Shown: positions 1 through 5,836 of the stretch, one piece after another | How the letters are laid out: each line of letters begins with the position of its first letter | Numbering within the stretch: position 1 is the first letter of the stretch | Assembly (NCBI GenBank): GCA_013388565.1 | Contig: JACAEZ010000207.1 | Span: 1 to 6,374 of the forward strand | Reading direction: 5' to 3' | DNA length: 6,374 nt | Source: Campylobacterales bacterium | Lineage (GTDB): Bacteria; Campylobacterota; Campylobacteria; Campylobacterales; JACAEZ01 | Program-made: the position numbers and the translations under genes | The notes under the pieces: model-generated | The model's database searches: none | What the model saw: only the letters and a program-made list of their open reading frames with translations | Told to the model about the DNA's origin: nothing

Positions 1-1556
1 CCTATTAATTTTGAGATGGCATGTTTTTCCATGTATTCACTCATGTCAAATTTTTCAAAATTTATATTTAATGTATTTGCCAACTCTCTTGCTAATTCAG
101 TTTTTCCAACTCCAGTAGGTCCTGAAAATAAAAATGAACCAATCGGTTTTCTATCTTTATTTAGTCCAGCATACGACCGTTTTATCGCTAAAACAAGCTC
201 TTTTATAGCCTCATCTTGTCCAAAAATTTTCGATTTTAGATTGCTTTCAAGATTTTTAACACTCTCTAATTCATCAATTTCCAAATTTTGAGTAGGAATT
301 TTTGCAATTTTTGAGATAGTTTTTTCTATATCAATCTCACTAACTATCTTTTTTTTCTTTTTATTTAGATGAAAACTAGCACCACACTCATCGATTACAT
401 CTATCGCAATATCAGGTAAAAATTTATCATGAATATACTTTTTACTCAACAAAACCGCTGTTTCAATGGCTTTATTTGTATATTTTACTCCATGATGAGT
501 CTCATATTTTGCTTTTATTCCAAATAGTATCTTTGTAGCAACCTCCAAAGAAGGCTCTTCAATCTCTATTTTTGAAAATCTTCGATTTAGTGCTTTATCT
601 TTTTCAAAATGGTTTCTATATTCGCTATAAGTTGTAGCACCTATGCACTTGATTGTGCCATTTGAAAGAGCTGGTTTTAGCAGGTTTGAAGCATCTAAAC
701 TACCGCCACTTGTAGCCCCAGCACCAACGATTGTATGAATTTCATCTATAAAAAGTATCGCATTTTCAAGTTTTGAAATCTCATCTACAACCCCTTTTAT
801 TCGTTTTTCAAAATCACCTCGATATTTTGTACCAGCCACCAATGAACCCATATCAAGCGAATAGATAACTGAATTTTTCAATATTTCTGGTATTTCGTTT
901 GCTTCTATTTTTAAAGCCAACCCTTCTGCAATGGCAGTTTTTCCAACACCAGCTTCACCGACTAAAAGAGGATTATTTTTCTTTCTTCTACAAAGTGTCT
1001 CCATAACCCTTTCAAGCTCAACATCTCGCCCTATTATTGGGTCAATTTTTCCAGCTTTTACAAGATTGTTTAAATTTTTACAAAACTGCTCTAAGTAGCT
1101 CTCTTTTTCTGTTGATTTTGTCTTATTTGTACCAATTTCAGTAATTGCTTCTATTACATCAACCCTCTCAATACCATATTTTTTTAGCTAAAATGCACTA
1201 AATGATTGCTCTTCCTCTAATATTGCAGCCAACATGTCGCTAACTTCTGCCATCTTTTTTTCAGAAGATTTAACTCTTTCTAGCATTGAGTCTATTACTC
1301 TATTTAGTGCAACTGTTTCAGCTGGTCTAAAATCAAAATTCCCATCAAGTGGTTCATAATTTGTAACTATATATTGATGAAGTTCAGACTTTAAAACATT
1401 TAAATTCAAACTCATATGTTTAATTATCTCTATACAATCATCATTTGTAAGTAGTGCTAAAAATACATGTTCAATTGTTATATATTCATGTCGCTTTGCT
1501 TTTGCAAAATTTATCGCTTTATTTAAGACACCATTTAACTCTTCACTAATCATCAT
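1..1556 (-). pseudogene. clpA: ClpA, ATPase subunit of ClpAP protease; 5' two-thirds, interrupted by an in-frame TAG
   Basis: ClpA is the cytoplasmic AAA+ unfoldase that feeds substrates into ClpP. Codons 1-122 give a Clp N-domain (start MMISEELN, end EEEQSFSAF). Codon 123 is TAG (1188-1190). The same frame then continues without another stop to the window edge (codon 518). It keeps the D1 Walker A GEAGVGKT (200-207), the Walker B FIDEIHT (D271, E272), the pore-loop region KYRGDFEKR, the D2 Walker A GPTGVGKTE (479-487) and FDMSEYMEKHAISKLIG at the edge. Spacing matches E. coli ClpA, where the TAG position lines up with Leu in AAYLLRKH. The D2 Walker B and C-terminus lie outside the window. 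The start follows clpS with an ATGA overlap, so translation is coupled. The lesion looks recent, or is a sequencing error, because nothing downstream has decayed. If real, only a free N-domain would be made. I saw no good restart: the first in-frame ATG is codon 185 and has no Shine-Dalgarno. Confidence 0.9.
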
Positions 1557-1861
1557 GACAACTCCTCCATAACAGCTCTAAGTGGAAATCCATGAGCCCT
1601 TGCCTCTTTTTTGACTTGTGTTATTTTTGTCTCTGCTATCTCTTTTGTATATACTCCACAAACACCACGACCCTCTTTATGAACTTTTATCATAATATCA
1701 ATCGCACTCTCATAACTTTTGTGAAATATTTTCATAAGAATTCCTATTACAAAATCCATGCTTGTAAAATCATCATTCAGTAGTATAACCACATATTTAG
1801 AAGGCTCTTTCAACTCTTCATAGGTATTATTTTTAAGTTCATTCTCCAGCTTAGTAGCCAA
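1553..1861 (-). CDS. clpS: ClpS, N-end rule adaptor for ClpAP
   Basis: ClpS binds proteins with destabilising N-terminal residues and hands them to the ClpA N-domain. The 102 residues are normal for the family. After a variable N-terminal tail of about 20 residues, the core begins at PSKYVVILLNDDFTSMDFV. The substrate-pocket residues N29, D30, D31, M35, M57 and H61 match E. coli N34, D35, D36, M40, M62 and H66, and CGVYTKEIAETK (68-79) is the family signature. The start codon is TTG at 1861, preceded by AAGGAA six bases upstream; no in-frame ATG gives a complete ClpS. The stop TGA overlaps the clpA ATG by four bases (1553-1556). A TATAAT box lies about 35 bases upstream. The adaptor itself looks intact even though the downstream unfoldase frame is interrupted. 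Confidence 0.96.
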   Translation of the reverse strand: MATKLENELKNNTYEELKEPSKYVVILLNDDFTSMDFVIGILMKIFHKSYESAIDIMIKVHKEGRGVCGVYTKEIAETKITQVKKEARAHGFPLRAVMEELS

Positions 1862-1894
1862 TACTATTTCCTTTGTTAAAAAATTTTATGATAT

Positions 1895-1900
1895 ATTATA
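1895..1900 (-). promoter_or_regulatory. -10 box of the clpS-clpA promoter
   Basis: The minus strand reads a perfect TATAAT in the context TTGTTATAATATATC. It would place the transcription start near 1888 and give a leader of about 27 nt with AAGGAA before the TTG. The upstream sequence is T/A-tract rich without a clear TTGACA, as is usual for epsilonproteobacterial sigma-70 promoters. Confidence 0.65.
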
Positions 1901-1951
1901 ACAAAATTTTTAGATGATTTTTTTAGTTTTTATATAGATTATTATTGGAGG

Positions 1952-1971
1952 GGGAAGCGAAAAAGCTTCCC
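1952..1971 (-). terminator. GC-rich hairpin, possible 3' end of the structured minus-strand transcript
   Basis: A perfect 7-bp stem (GGGAAGC/GCTTCCC) surrounds a 6-nt loop, the most GC-rich hairpin between clpS and bioD. On the minus strand it follows the 168-bp palindrome and lies upstream of the clpS promoter, so it could end or stabilise the RNA that reads through from about 2316. Neither strand has a proper T-run after it. On the plus strand the stem can gain two G-U pairs (1951/1972 and 1950/1973). Strand and function are inferred; the hairpin itself is directly visible. Confidence 0.4.
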
Positions 1972-2002
1972 TTAATCGTGTTAGTTGGCATAAGTAATTA
2001 TT

Positions 2003-2170
2003 ATCCCGAATTTTGCAATAGAATTCACTCAATTAGCACCAATCATTATAGCATTGGAGTTTCACCAAATTTTTTGAATTACCTTTTGGGTAGTCCTGCA
2101 AAATTTGGTGAAACCCCAGTACTACAAGCATTGGCACTACTTAAATAAATTCTATTGCAAAATTCGGGAT
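2003..2170. repeat. 168-bp gapless imperfect palindrome with 23-bp perfect ends
   Basis: Position i pairs with position 4173-i across the whole stretch, with no indel needed in the outer 71 bp of each arm. The outer 23 bp (2003-2025 and 2148-2170, beginning ATCCCGAATTTTGCAATAG) and the inner 15 bp (2059-2073 and 2100-2114, GTTTCACCAAATTTT) are perfect. The 33 bp between them carry 12 differences. The centre is a small TACC/GGTA hairpin. Nine of the 12 differences are transitions, and eight of those would be G-U pairs in minus-strand RNA. The minus-strand 5' arm begins at codon 14 of the mini-ORF 2141-2209. It may be an RNA hairpin of that transcript or a fold-back mobile element (MITE). Confidence 0.93.
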
Positions 2171-2209
2171 TATTGCCACTAAAAACAAAATTGTTAAGAT
2201 GTTTGTCAC
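2141..2209 (-). CDS. Candidate 22-residue hydrophobic peptide (type I toxin-like or leader peptide)
   Basis: I do not recognise this peptide as a known family. The frame starts at GTG (2207-2209) and ends at TAA (2141-2143). AGGAGGT (2215-2221) precedes it by five bases, and an in-frame TAA (2213-2215) inside that ribosome-binding site rules out a longer N-terminus. Residues 4-14 (ILTILFLVAII) form an uninterrupted hydrophobic stretch followed by PNFAIEFI, so a membrane peptide of the size of Ibs-type toxins is plausible. The last nine codons lie in the 168-bp palindrome. The start region is complementary to the RNA encoded just upstream on the same strand. The strong Shine-Dalgarno, hydrophobic composition and RNA context are the support. 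A frame this short can arise by chance, and conservation cannot be judged here. Confidence 0.42.
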   Translation of the reverse strand: MTNILTILFLVAIIPNFAIEFI

Positions 2210-2214
2210 GACTT

Positions 2215-2221
2215 ACCTCCT
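2215..2221 (-). promoter_or_regulatory. Near-consensus Shine-Dalgarno AGGAGGT of the mini-ORF, sitting in a bulge
   Basis: AGGAGGT is perfectly complementary to the 16S rRNA anti-Shine-Dalgarno and is the strongest ribosome-binding site seen in the window. It lies five bases before GTG. In the palindrome 2193-2315 the flanking sequences on both sides are paired, and the eight bases GGAGGUAA form the long unpaired bulge on this arm. Translation is therefore probably controlled by RNA pairing around it. Confidence 0.6.
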
Positions 2222-2241
2222 ATATTGTTTTTGAAGTAGGC

Positions 2242-2275
2242 AAAAAAAAGGTTGGGTTAATTACTCCCAACCTTT
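2242..2275 (-). terminator. Strong intrinsic terminator of the candidate small RNA
   Basis: On the minus strand, AAAGGTTGGG (2266-2275) and its perfect complement CCCAACCTTT (2247-2256) form a 10-bp stem with a 9-nt loop, and the stem runs into eight consecutive T (2242-2249). The plus strand has only three T after the stem, so the direction is clear. It separates the small RNA from the mini-ORF. Confidence 0.8.
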
Positions 2276-2316
2276 CACCTACTCCATCAACAATATAGTC
2301 GCTAAACATCTTAACT
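2242..2316 (-). ncRNA. Candidate small RNA of about 75 nt, possible antisense regulator of the mini-ORF
   Basis: The unit has a TATAAT box (2322-2327), a predicted start at 2315-2316 and a strong intrinsic terminator ending at 2242. No open frame of note lies inside. Its first half carries GUUAAGAUGUUU, CGAC, CUAUAUUGUU and AGUAGG, each complementary in order to the leader and first codons of the mini-ORF downstream on the same strand. It could act as a separate antisense RNA. Alternatively it could be the 5' half of a leader that terminates by default and, on read-through, folds over the ribosome-binding site. Same-strand tandem order differs from the usual opposite-strand or divergent type I antitoxins. 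It does not look like SRP RNA, 6S RNA, tmRNA or RNase P RNA. Transcription is inferred from sequence signals only. Confidence 0.55.
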
Positions 2317-2321
2317 CAAAT

Positions 2322-2327
2322 ATTATA
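2322..2327 (-). promoter_or_regulatory. -10 box of the candidate small RNA
   Basis: A perfect TATAAT reads leftward (minus strand GATATAATATTTGAG) and places the start at 2315-2316, exactly at the edge of the palindrome 2193-2315. The same AT-rich stretch (2318-2340) probably also carries the rightward bioD promoter, with less clear boxes, so the two would be divergent and overlapping. Confidence 0.55.
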
Positions 2328-2356
2328 TCATATTTTAAATATAAGGAAAAATCCAA

Positions 2357-3001
2357 ATGGCAAAATTTACACCTATCTTAATTTGTGCAACAAATACAGG
2401 AGTTGGCAAAAGTTTTTCAACTACTAAAATAATTGATTATTTAAATAGCATAAATATTGATACTGTTGGTTTCAAACCAATAGAAACAGGTGTTTTTGAC
2501 ACTGCACAAGATTGTGAACTGCTTTTAAAACATACAAAACAGAATATAAAATATAAAAATTTAGAAGTTGATGATATAAACTGCTACAAATTTTCTCTAC
2601 CAGCAGCACCATATATAGCAAAAGATAAAAAAATAAAACTAAAAAATATAAAAACTAAATTAAAAAAACTTGAAAAAATATCTGATGTAGTCATGATAGA
2701 GAGTGCTGGAGGGCTTATGACTCCGATTAAAAAAAACTTCTTCATGATAGATTTAGCAAACTATCTAAATGCAAAAGTGCTACTGATAACCCCTTCAAGA
2801 CTAGGATGTATAAATGAGACAATGCTTTGCTTAGAACTTTTAAAACATAGAGATATAAAATATGAATGGTGTATAAACATCATGAATGATAAAGATGATT
2901 TTTTTAATATCAGTTATAACTACTATCATGAAAAGTTTGGAGATGTTTTATTTTTAGATAGAGATATTAAAAAAATTGTTGAGAGATTATTGGATAAATA
3001 A
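2357..3001 (+). CDS. bioD: Dethiobiotin synthetase
   Basis: BioD closes the ureido ring of dethiobiotin from 7,8-diaminopelargonate, CO2 and ATP, the penultimate step of biotin synthesis, in the cytoplasm. The 214 residues are typical. The P-loop is ATNTGVGKS (11-19), with Ala and Asn where many family members have Gly and Asp (GTDTxVGKT). GFKPIETG (38-45) carries the catalytic-type Lys40, QDCELL (51-56) the metal-binding Asp region, ESAGG (115-119) the second signature, and N174 fits the adenine-contacting Asn. The ATG follows AAGGA at nine bases. No other bio gene is adjacent, so bioD stands alone, between divergent clpS and rpoD. It is rich in Lys, Asn and Ile like the other genes here. 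Other members of the P-loop synthase superfamily (CobQ/MinD-like) are less likely given the ESAGG motif and length. Confidence 0.92.
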   Translation: MAKFTPILICATNTGVGKSFSTTKIIDYLNSINIDTVGFKPIETGVFDTAQDCELLLKHTKQNIKYKNLEVDDINCYKFSLPAAPYIAKDKKIKLKNIKTKLKKLEKISDVVMIESAGGLMTPIKKNFFMIDLANYLNAKVLLITPSRLGCINETMLCLELLKHRDIKYEWCINIMNDKDDFFNISYNYYHEKFGDVLFLDRDIKKIVERLLDK

Positions 3002-3002
3002 A

Positions 3003-3056
3003 AAAACTGTATTTTAAGGTTGTTTAGAAAAACAAAATTTATAGTTTTATTTTTTT
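3003..3056 (+). terminator. Possible AU-rich terminator after bioD
   Basis: Two bases after the bioD stop, AAAACTGTA (3003-3011) pairs with TATAGTTTT (3040-3048) including one G-U. TTTT/AAAA and GTTT/AAAC extend the stem inward, and seven T follow (3050-3056). The stem is weak because it has very few G-C pairs, but the position is right. Confidence 0.5.
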
Positions 3057-3080
3057 AATTAGCAATTAAATAAATTTCGG

Positions 3081-3086
3081 TATAAT
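3081..3086 (+). promoter_or_regulatory. -10 box of the rpoD promoter
   Basis: A perfect TATAAT is preceded by CGG. The start would be near 3093, giving a leader of about 80 nt before the rpoD ATG. No clear TTGACA is present; TTAGCA (3059-3064) lies at a 16-bp spacing, and the upstream region is T/A tracts. Confidence 0.68.
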
Positions 3087-3109
3087 CCGAGGTTCAAAAT
3101 TCGATGAAA

Positions 3110-3130
3110 AAGTGTTTAAACTAAACACTT
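3110..3130 (+). other. Hairpin in the rpoD 5' leader
   Basis: AAGTGTTTA and TAAACACTT form a perfect 9-bp stem with a 3-nt loop inside the untranslated leader. It is followed by CTCTTCTG rather than a T-run, so it is not a terminator. A weaker CCTTT/AAAGG pairing at 3147-3159 would overlap the Shine-Dalgarno AAGGGA. This may affect mRNA stability or translation of the sigma factor. Confidence 0.5.
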
Positions 3131-3171
3131 CTCTTCTGTAAAAAATCCTTTTTAAAGGGAGCTTCTTAAAC

Positions 3172-5055
3172 ATGTCCACTTCAAAAGTTAGTGCTAAAGA
3201 TATAAATAAACAAATTCAAGAGTTTTTTGAGTCTTACTCAAATTCATATACTACATTTGAAAAATTAATCGATATTTTTCAAAAACCACCTACATCTGCA
3301 CACTCTAAAAAAATTGTAGAGTTAATGGAAAAATATAATGTAGAGTTAATTACCTCTTCAGAGGCTGCAAAAAAGCTAAACTTAAAAGAGCAAAGCGAAT
3401 TTGAAAAGCAGAGAATGCAAAACATAGATGATGAGCTTGAAAAAGAGTTTGACCTCATGAAAGATAAAGAGCTTCTTGAATGGTCAAGAAGTGATAGTCC
3501 TGTTAGAATGTATCTAAGAGAGATGGGGCAAATTGAACTTCTTACAAAAGAAGAAGAGATAGAGCTATCAAAAGAGATAGAACTTGGCGAAGATATTATT
3601 TTAGATGCAATATGTTCTGTTCCATTTTTGATAGATTTTATTTTGGATTATAAAGATGCTTTAATAAATAGAGAAAGAAGAGTCAAAGAGCTATTTAAAA
3701 ATTTTGACGATGAAGAAGAAGAGTCAGAAGATAGTGAAGAGGTTGAAGAGGTTGAAGACGAAGATAGCGAAAAAACTGAAGAAAAACCTAAAAAAGCATT
3801 GAGTGCTAAAGAACAAGCAAGAGTTCAAAAGGTTTTAGATAGTTTTAAAGCTTTGGAAAAAGCTAAAAAAGAGTGGGAAAAAAGTCAAGATATTGATATA
3901 GATATGTCTTCTAAAGATATAGATACAATAAATTTTATTTTAGGGCTTATATTTAAAAATAAGCTTTTAAAAGAGAGGTTGTTAGATTTAGGACCAACTA
4001 GTAAATTAATAACTGAACTTGTAAAATCGACAGAGACATCTTTAAAAAGTGATAATGAGTTTGAAAAAGAGTTAAAAAGATTGGAGTATAAACTTCCTCT
4101 ATTTAATGACTTATTATTGGAAAATCATAAAAAAATATTAGATAATATTACAAATATGTCTAAAAATGATATAGCAGTGGCTGTTCCTGAAACAACAATG
4201 GTATCTACATATATGGAGATAAAAAAGCTGTTTCAAACAAAAGAGGCTAGTAAAACAGGTTTTGATTTAGAACCAGAAAAGTTAAAAGAGATAATAGAAC
4301 AAATCAAACGGGGTAAAAAAATAGCCGATAGAGCAAAAACAAGAATGGCAAAATCAAACTTAAGACTTGTTGTATCTATCGCAAAACGATATACAAATAG
4401 AGGGTTACCATTTTTAGATTTAATTCAAGAGGGAAATATTGGTCTTATGAAAGCTGTTGATAAGTTTGAATATCAAAAAGGGTATAAATTTTCAACATAT
4501 GCTACATGGTGGATTAGACAAGCAATTTCAAGAGCAATAGCAGACCAAGCAAGAACAATTAGAATTCCAATTCACATGATAGAGACTATAAATAGAATAA
4601 ATAAGATAGTTAGAAAACATATCCAAGAAAGTGGTAAAGAGCCAGATATAGAGACAATAGCAGAAGAGGTTGGAATGCCTGTTGATAAGGTTAAAAATGT
4701 TATAAAAATAACAAAAGAGCCTATATCACTAGAAGCTCCAATAGGTAGTGATGATGATGGAAAATTTGGTGATTTTGTAGAAGATAAAAGTTCTATCGGA
4801 CCTGTTGATAGTATATTAAAAGAGGATTTAAGAAAACAAATTGATGAAGTTTTAGAGCAGTTAAATGATAGAGAAAAAGCTGTTATTAGAATGAGATTTG
4901 GACTACTTGATGATGAGAGTGATAGAACTCTTGAAGAGATTGGAAAAGAGCTTAGTGTAACTAGAGAGAGAGTTAGACAAATTGAAAGTAGTGCAATTAA
5001 AAAACTCAAACATCCAAAAGTTGGAAGAAAACTTAAAAATTATATAGAAGATTAA
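3172..5055 (+). CDS. rpoD: RNA polymerase primary sigma factor RpoD (sigma-70)
   Basis: This is the housekeeping sigma factor that recognises -10/-35 promoters. In order: an N-terminal region 1.1-like segment (1-100); region 1.2 from [21 protein letters not shown] (109-129); a non-conserved region with an acidic run (179-204, mostly Glu/Asp) and Lys/Glu-rich helices to about 380; region 2 from [19 protein letters not shown] through [17 protein letters not shown] and [15 protein letters not shown] (393-452) to RTIRIPIHM; region 3 (470-540); and region 4 with the helix-turn-helix [20 protein letters not shown] (585-604). The length of 627 suits epsilonproteobacterial RpoD. The ATG follows AAGGGA at 11 bases, a rather long spacing. 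The next gene starts two bases after the stop, so the two are probably co-transcribed. Confidence 0.98.
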   Translation: MSTSKVSAKDINKQIQEFFESYSNSYTTFEKLIDIFQKPPTSAHSKKIVELMEKYNVELITSSEAAKKLNLKEQSEFEKQRMQNIDDELEKEFDLMKDKELLEWSRSDSPVRMYLREMGQIELLTKEEEIELSKEIELGEDIILDAICSVPFLIDFILDYKDALINRERRVKELFKNFDDEEEESEDSEEVEEVEDEDSEKTEEKPKKALSAKEQARVQKVLDSFKALEKAKKEWEKSQDIDIDMSSKDIDTINFILGLIFKNKLLKERLLDLGPTSKLITELVKSTETSLKSDNEFEKELKRLEYKLPLFNDLLLENHKKILDNITNMSKNDIAVAVPETTMVSTYMEIKKLFQTKEASKTGFDLEPEKLKEIIEQIKRGKKIADRAKTRMAKSNLRLVVSIAKRYTNRGLPFLDLIQEGNIGLMKAVDKFEYQKGYKFSTYATWWIRQAISRAIADQARTIRIPIHMIETINRINKIVRKHIQESGKEPDIETIAEEVGMPVDKVKNVIKITKEPISLEAPIGSDDDGKFGDFVEDKSSIGPVDSILKEDLRKQIDEVLEQLNDREKAVIRMRFGLLDDESDRTLEEIGKELSVTRERVRQIESSAIKKLKHPKVGRKLKNYIED

Positions 5056-5057
5056 TC

Positions 5058-5744
5058 ATGACATTTATTGAAAAATGGATAGAGTATGATTATAACCCTT
5101 TTATAATATTTGATAAAAATGGAAAAGTTGTCTCTCTTAATCAAGAAGCGCAATTTTTATTAGCAAAAATTAGTACGAAAGTGATATTTGAACTATCACT
5201 TTCATATGCTCCAAAAAATTATGGTTTTAATACAACATTTGTATCACTCTCATTTGATAGATTTAAATTTTTTGCTATAACTGTTGGATATGAGAGTGAA
5301 GAAGAGATTGGTATAAAGCTCTATAAAGAGCCTCTTGTTAGAATTCAAACATTAGAAAATGAAGATTTTCAAAGTGTAAATATTTATACAATATTAGACC
5401 TCTCAATTAGTACACACTCTATTGGTTCAAATATAGAGTATGCAAAAGAGTATGACCCAACACTTCCAGAAATACAGATAAATGTTGTAAATTTTACAAA
5501 ACTTGTAAATAAAATGTTTCAATCTATAAATGCAAAAGACAAAATAGTTGTAAAACTATCTTTAAATATTGGTGAGTATATAAAAGTAGAAAATAAAAAA
5601 TACTCTATTGTAAAAATAGAGCTTATTGGAGATAGTAGAGATAACTCAAAAGATTTTGAGATAAAAAAACTAGCCTACTCTACAAATGCCTCTATAGTAT
5701 TTACAGAAAATAGAATAATTGTAGAACTGCCACTAATCAATTAG
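5058..5744 (+). CDS. Uncharacterised protein downstream of rpoD with a PAS-like N-terminus
   Basis: I do not recognise the family with certainty. The protein has 228 residues and no signal peptide or membrane helix. Residues 9-35 (EYDYNPFIIFDKNGKVVSLNQEAQFLL) read like the start of a PAS sensor domain, and the beta-rich stretch to about 78 fits its remainder. Residues 110-160 are helical, in the place where a kinase dimerisation helix would sit, and the C-terminal beta/alpha part (160-228) recalls the outline of a GHKL ATPase domain. I cannot find a phosphorylatable His box or the N, G1 and G2 ATP-binding motifs, so a working kinase is unlikely; a degenerate, kinase-like regulator is an inference. 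ATG is two bases after the rpoD stop with only a weak upstream AGAAG, which suggests coupling. It ends with TAG. Confidence 0.85.
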   Translation: MTFIEKWIEYDYNPFIIFDKNGKVVSLNQEAQFLLAKISTKVIFELSLSYAPKNYGFNTTFVSLSFDRFKFFAITVGYESEEEIGIKLYKEPLVRIQTLENEDFQSVNIYTILDLSISTHSIGSNIEYAKEYDPTLPEIQINVVNFTKLVNKMFQSINAKDKIVVKLSLNIGEYIKVENKKYSIVKIELIGDSRDNSKDFEIKKLAYSTNASIVFTENRIIVELPLIN

Positions 5745-5755
5745 TTGTAGTTTTT
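5732..5755 (+). terminator. Weak possible terminator at the end of the rpoD unit
   Basis: The palindrome ACTAATCAATTAGT (5732-5745) overlaps the stop codon TAG and is followed by TGTAG and five T (5751-5755). The stem has few G-C pairs and a tight loop. It is listed because it sits where the operon should end. Confidence 0.28.
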
Positions 5756-5836
5756 ACTTAACCATTTTATAGGTAGCGTCCAACAATCTATGTCAGCATT
5801 GAGTAAGTCCTGAAGTTGTATCATGAATTTAATGCA

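Larger units (their letters stand above)
2193..2315. repeat. Imperfect palindrome linking the small RNA to the mini-ORF start
   Basis: The outer arms are a perfect 12-bp inverted repeat (2193-2204 GTTAAGATGTTT and 2304-2315). Moving inward, CGAC/GTCG pairs 2209-2212 with 2298-2301. Next comes an 8-nt bulge (2213-2220, the Shine-Dalgarno complement), then a perfect 9-bp TATATTGTT/AACAATATA stem (2221-2229 with 2289-2297), AGTAGG/CCTACT (2235-2240 with 2278-2283) and the 10-bp terminator stem at the core. The right edge coincides with the predicted RNA start. I see no target-site duplication at the ends, so RNA regulation is a better explanation than a mobile element. Confidence 0.88.

Noticed and set aside
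16..291. Plus-strand frame opposite clpA
   Set aside because: The minus strand here encodes conserved ClpA sequence up to and including the D2 Walker A; the plus frame is a shadow.
1188..1190. TAG in clpA as pyrrolysine-type or global recoding
   Set aside because: Other genes in the window end in TAG, and no recoding element or suppressor tRNA is visible. Kept only as an item to check, not as a feature.
1592..1783. Plus-strand frame opposite clpS, Cys/Tyr-rich
   Set aside because: It lies entirely within the conserved ClpS coding region on the other strand and has no start signals.
1945..2148. Plus-strand open frame of 67 codons across the palindrome
   Set aside because: It has a TTG start and no ribosome-binding site at a usable distance, and it runs through both arms of an inverted repeat. 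It is explained by the palindrome rather than by coding.
2197..2221. Minus-strand GGAGGTAAGTCGTGACAA resembles the 3' region of 16S rRNA (GAAGTCGTAACAAGG)
   Set aside because: Only a short match, without the surrounding rRNA helices; it is better explained as a Shine-Dalgarno plus GTG start.
2190..2330. 6S, SRP or retron-type RNA as an explanation for the long hairpin
   Set aside because: No SRP GGAAGCA tetraloop region, no reverse transcriptase nearby, and an internal strong terminator splits the hairpin, which 6S RNA would not have.
4572..5009. 145-codon minus-strand frame opposite rpoD
   Set aside because: Antisense shadow of the highly conserved sigma regions 3-4; Ser/Leu/Ile-rich composition typical of a reverse-frame artefact.
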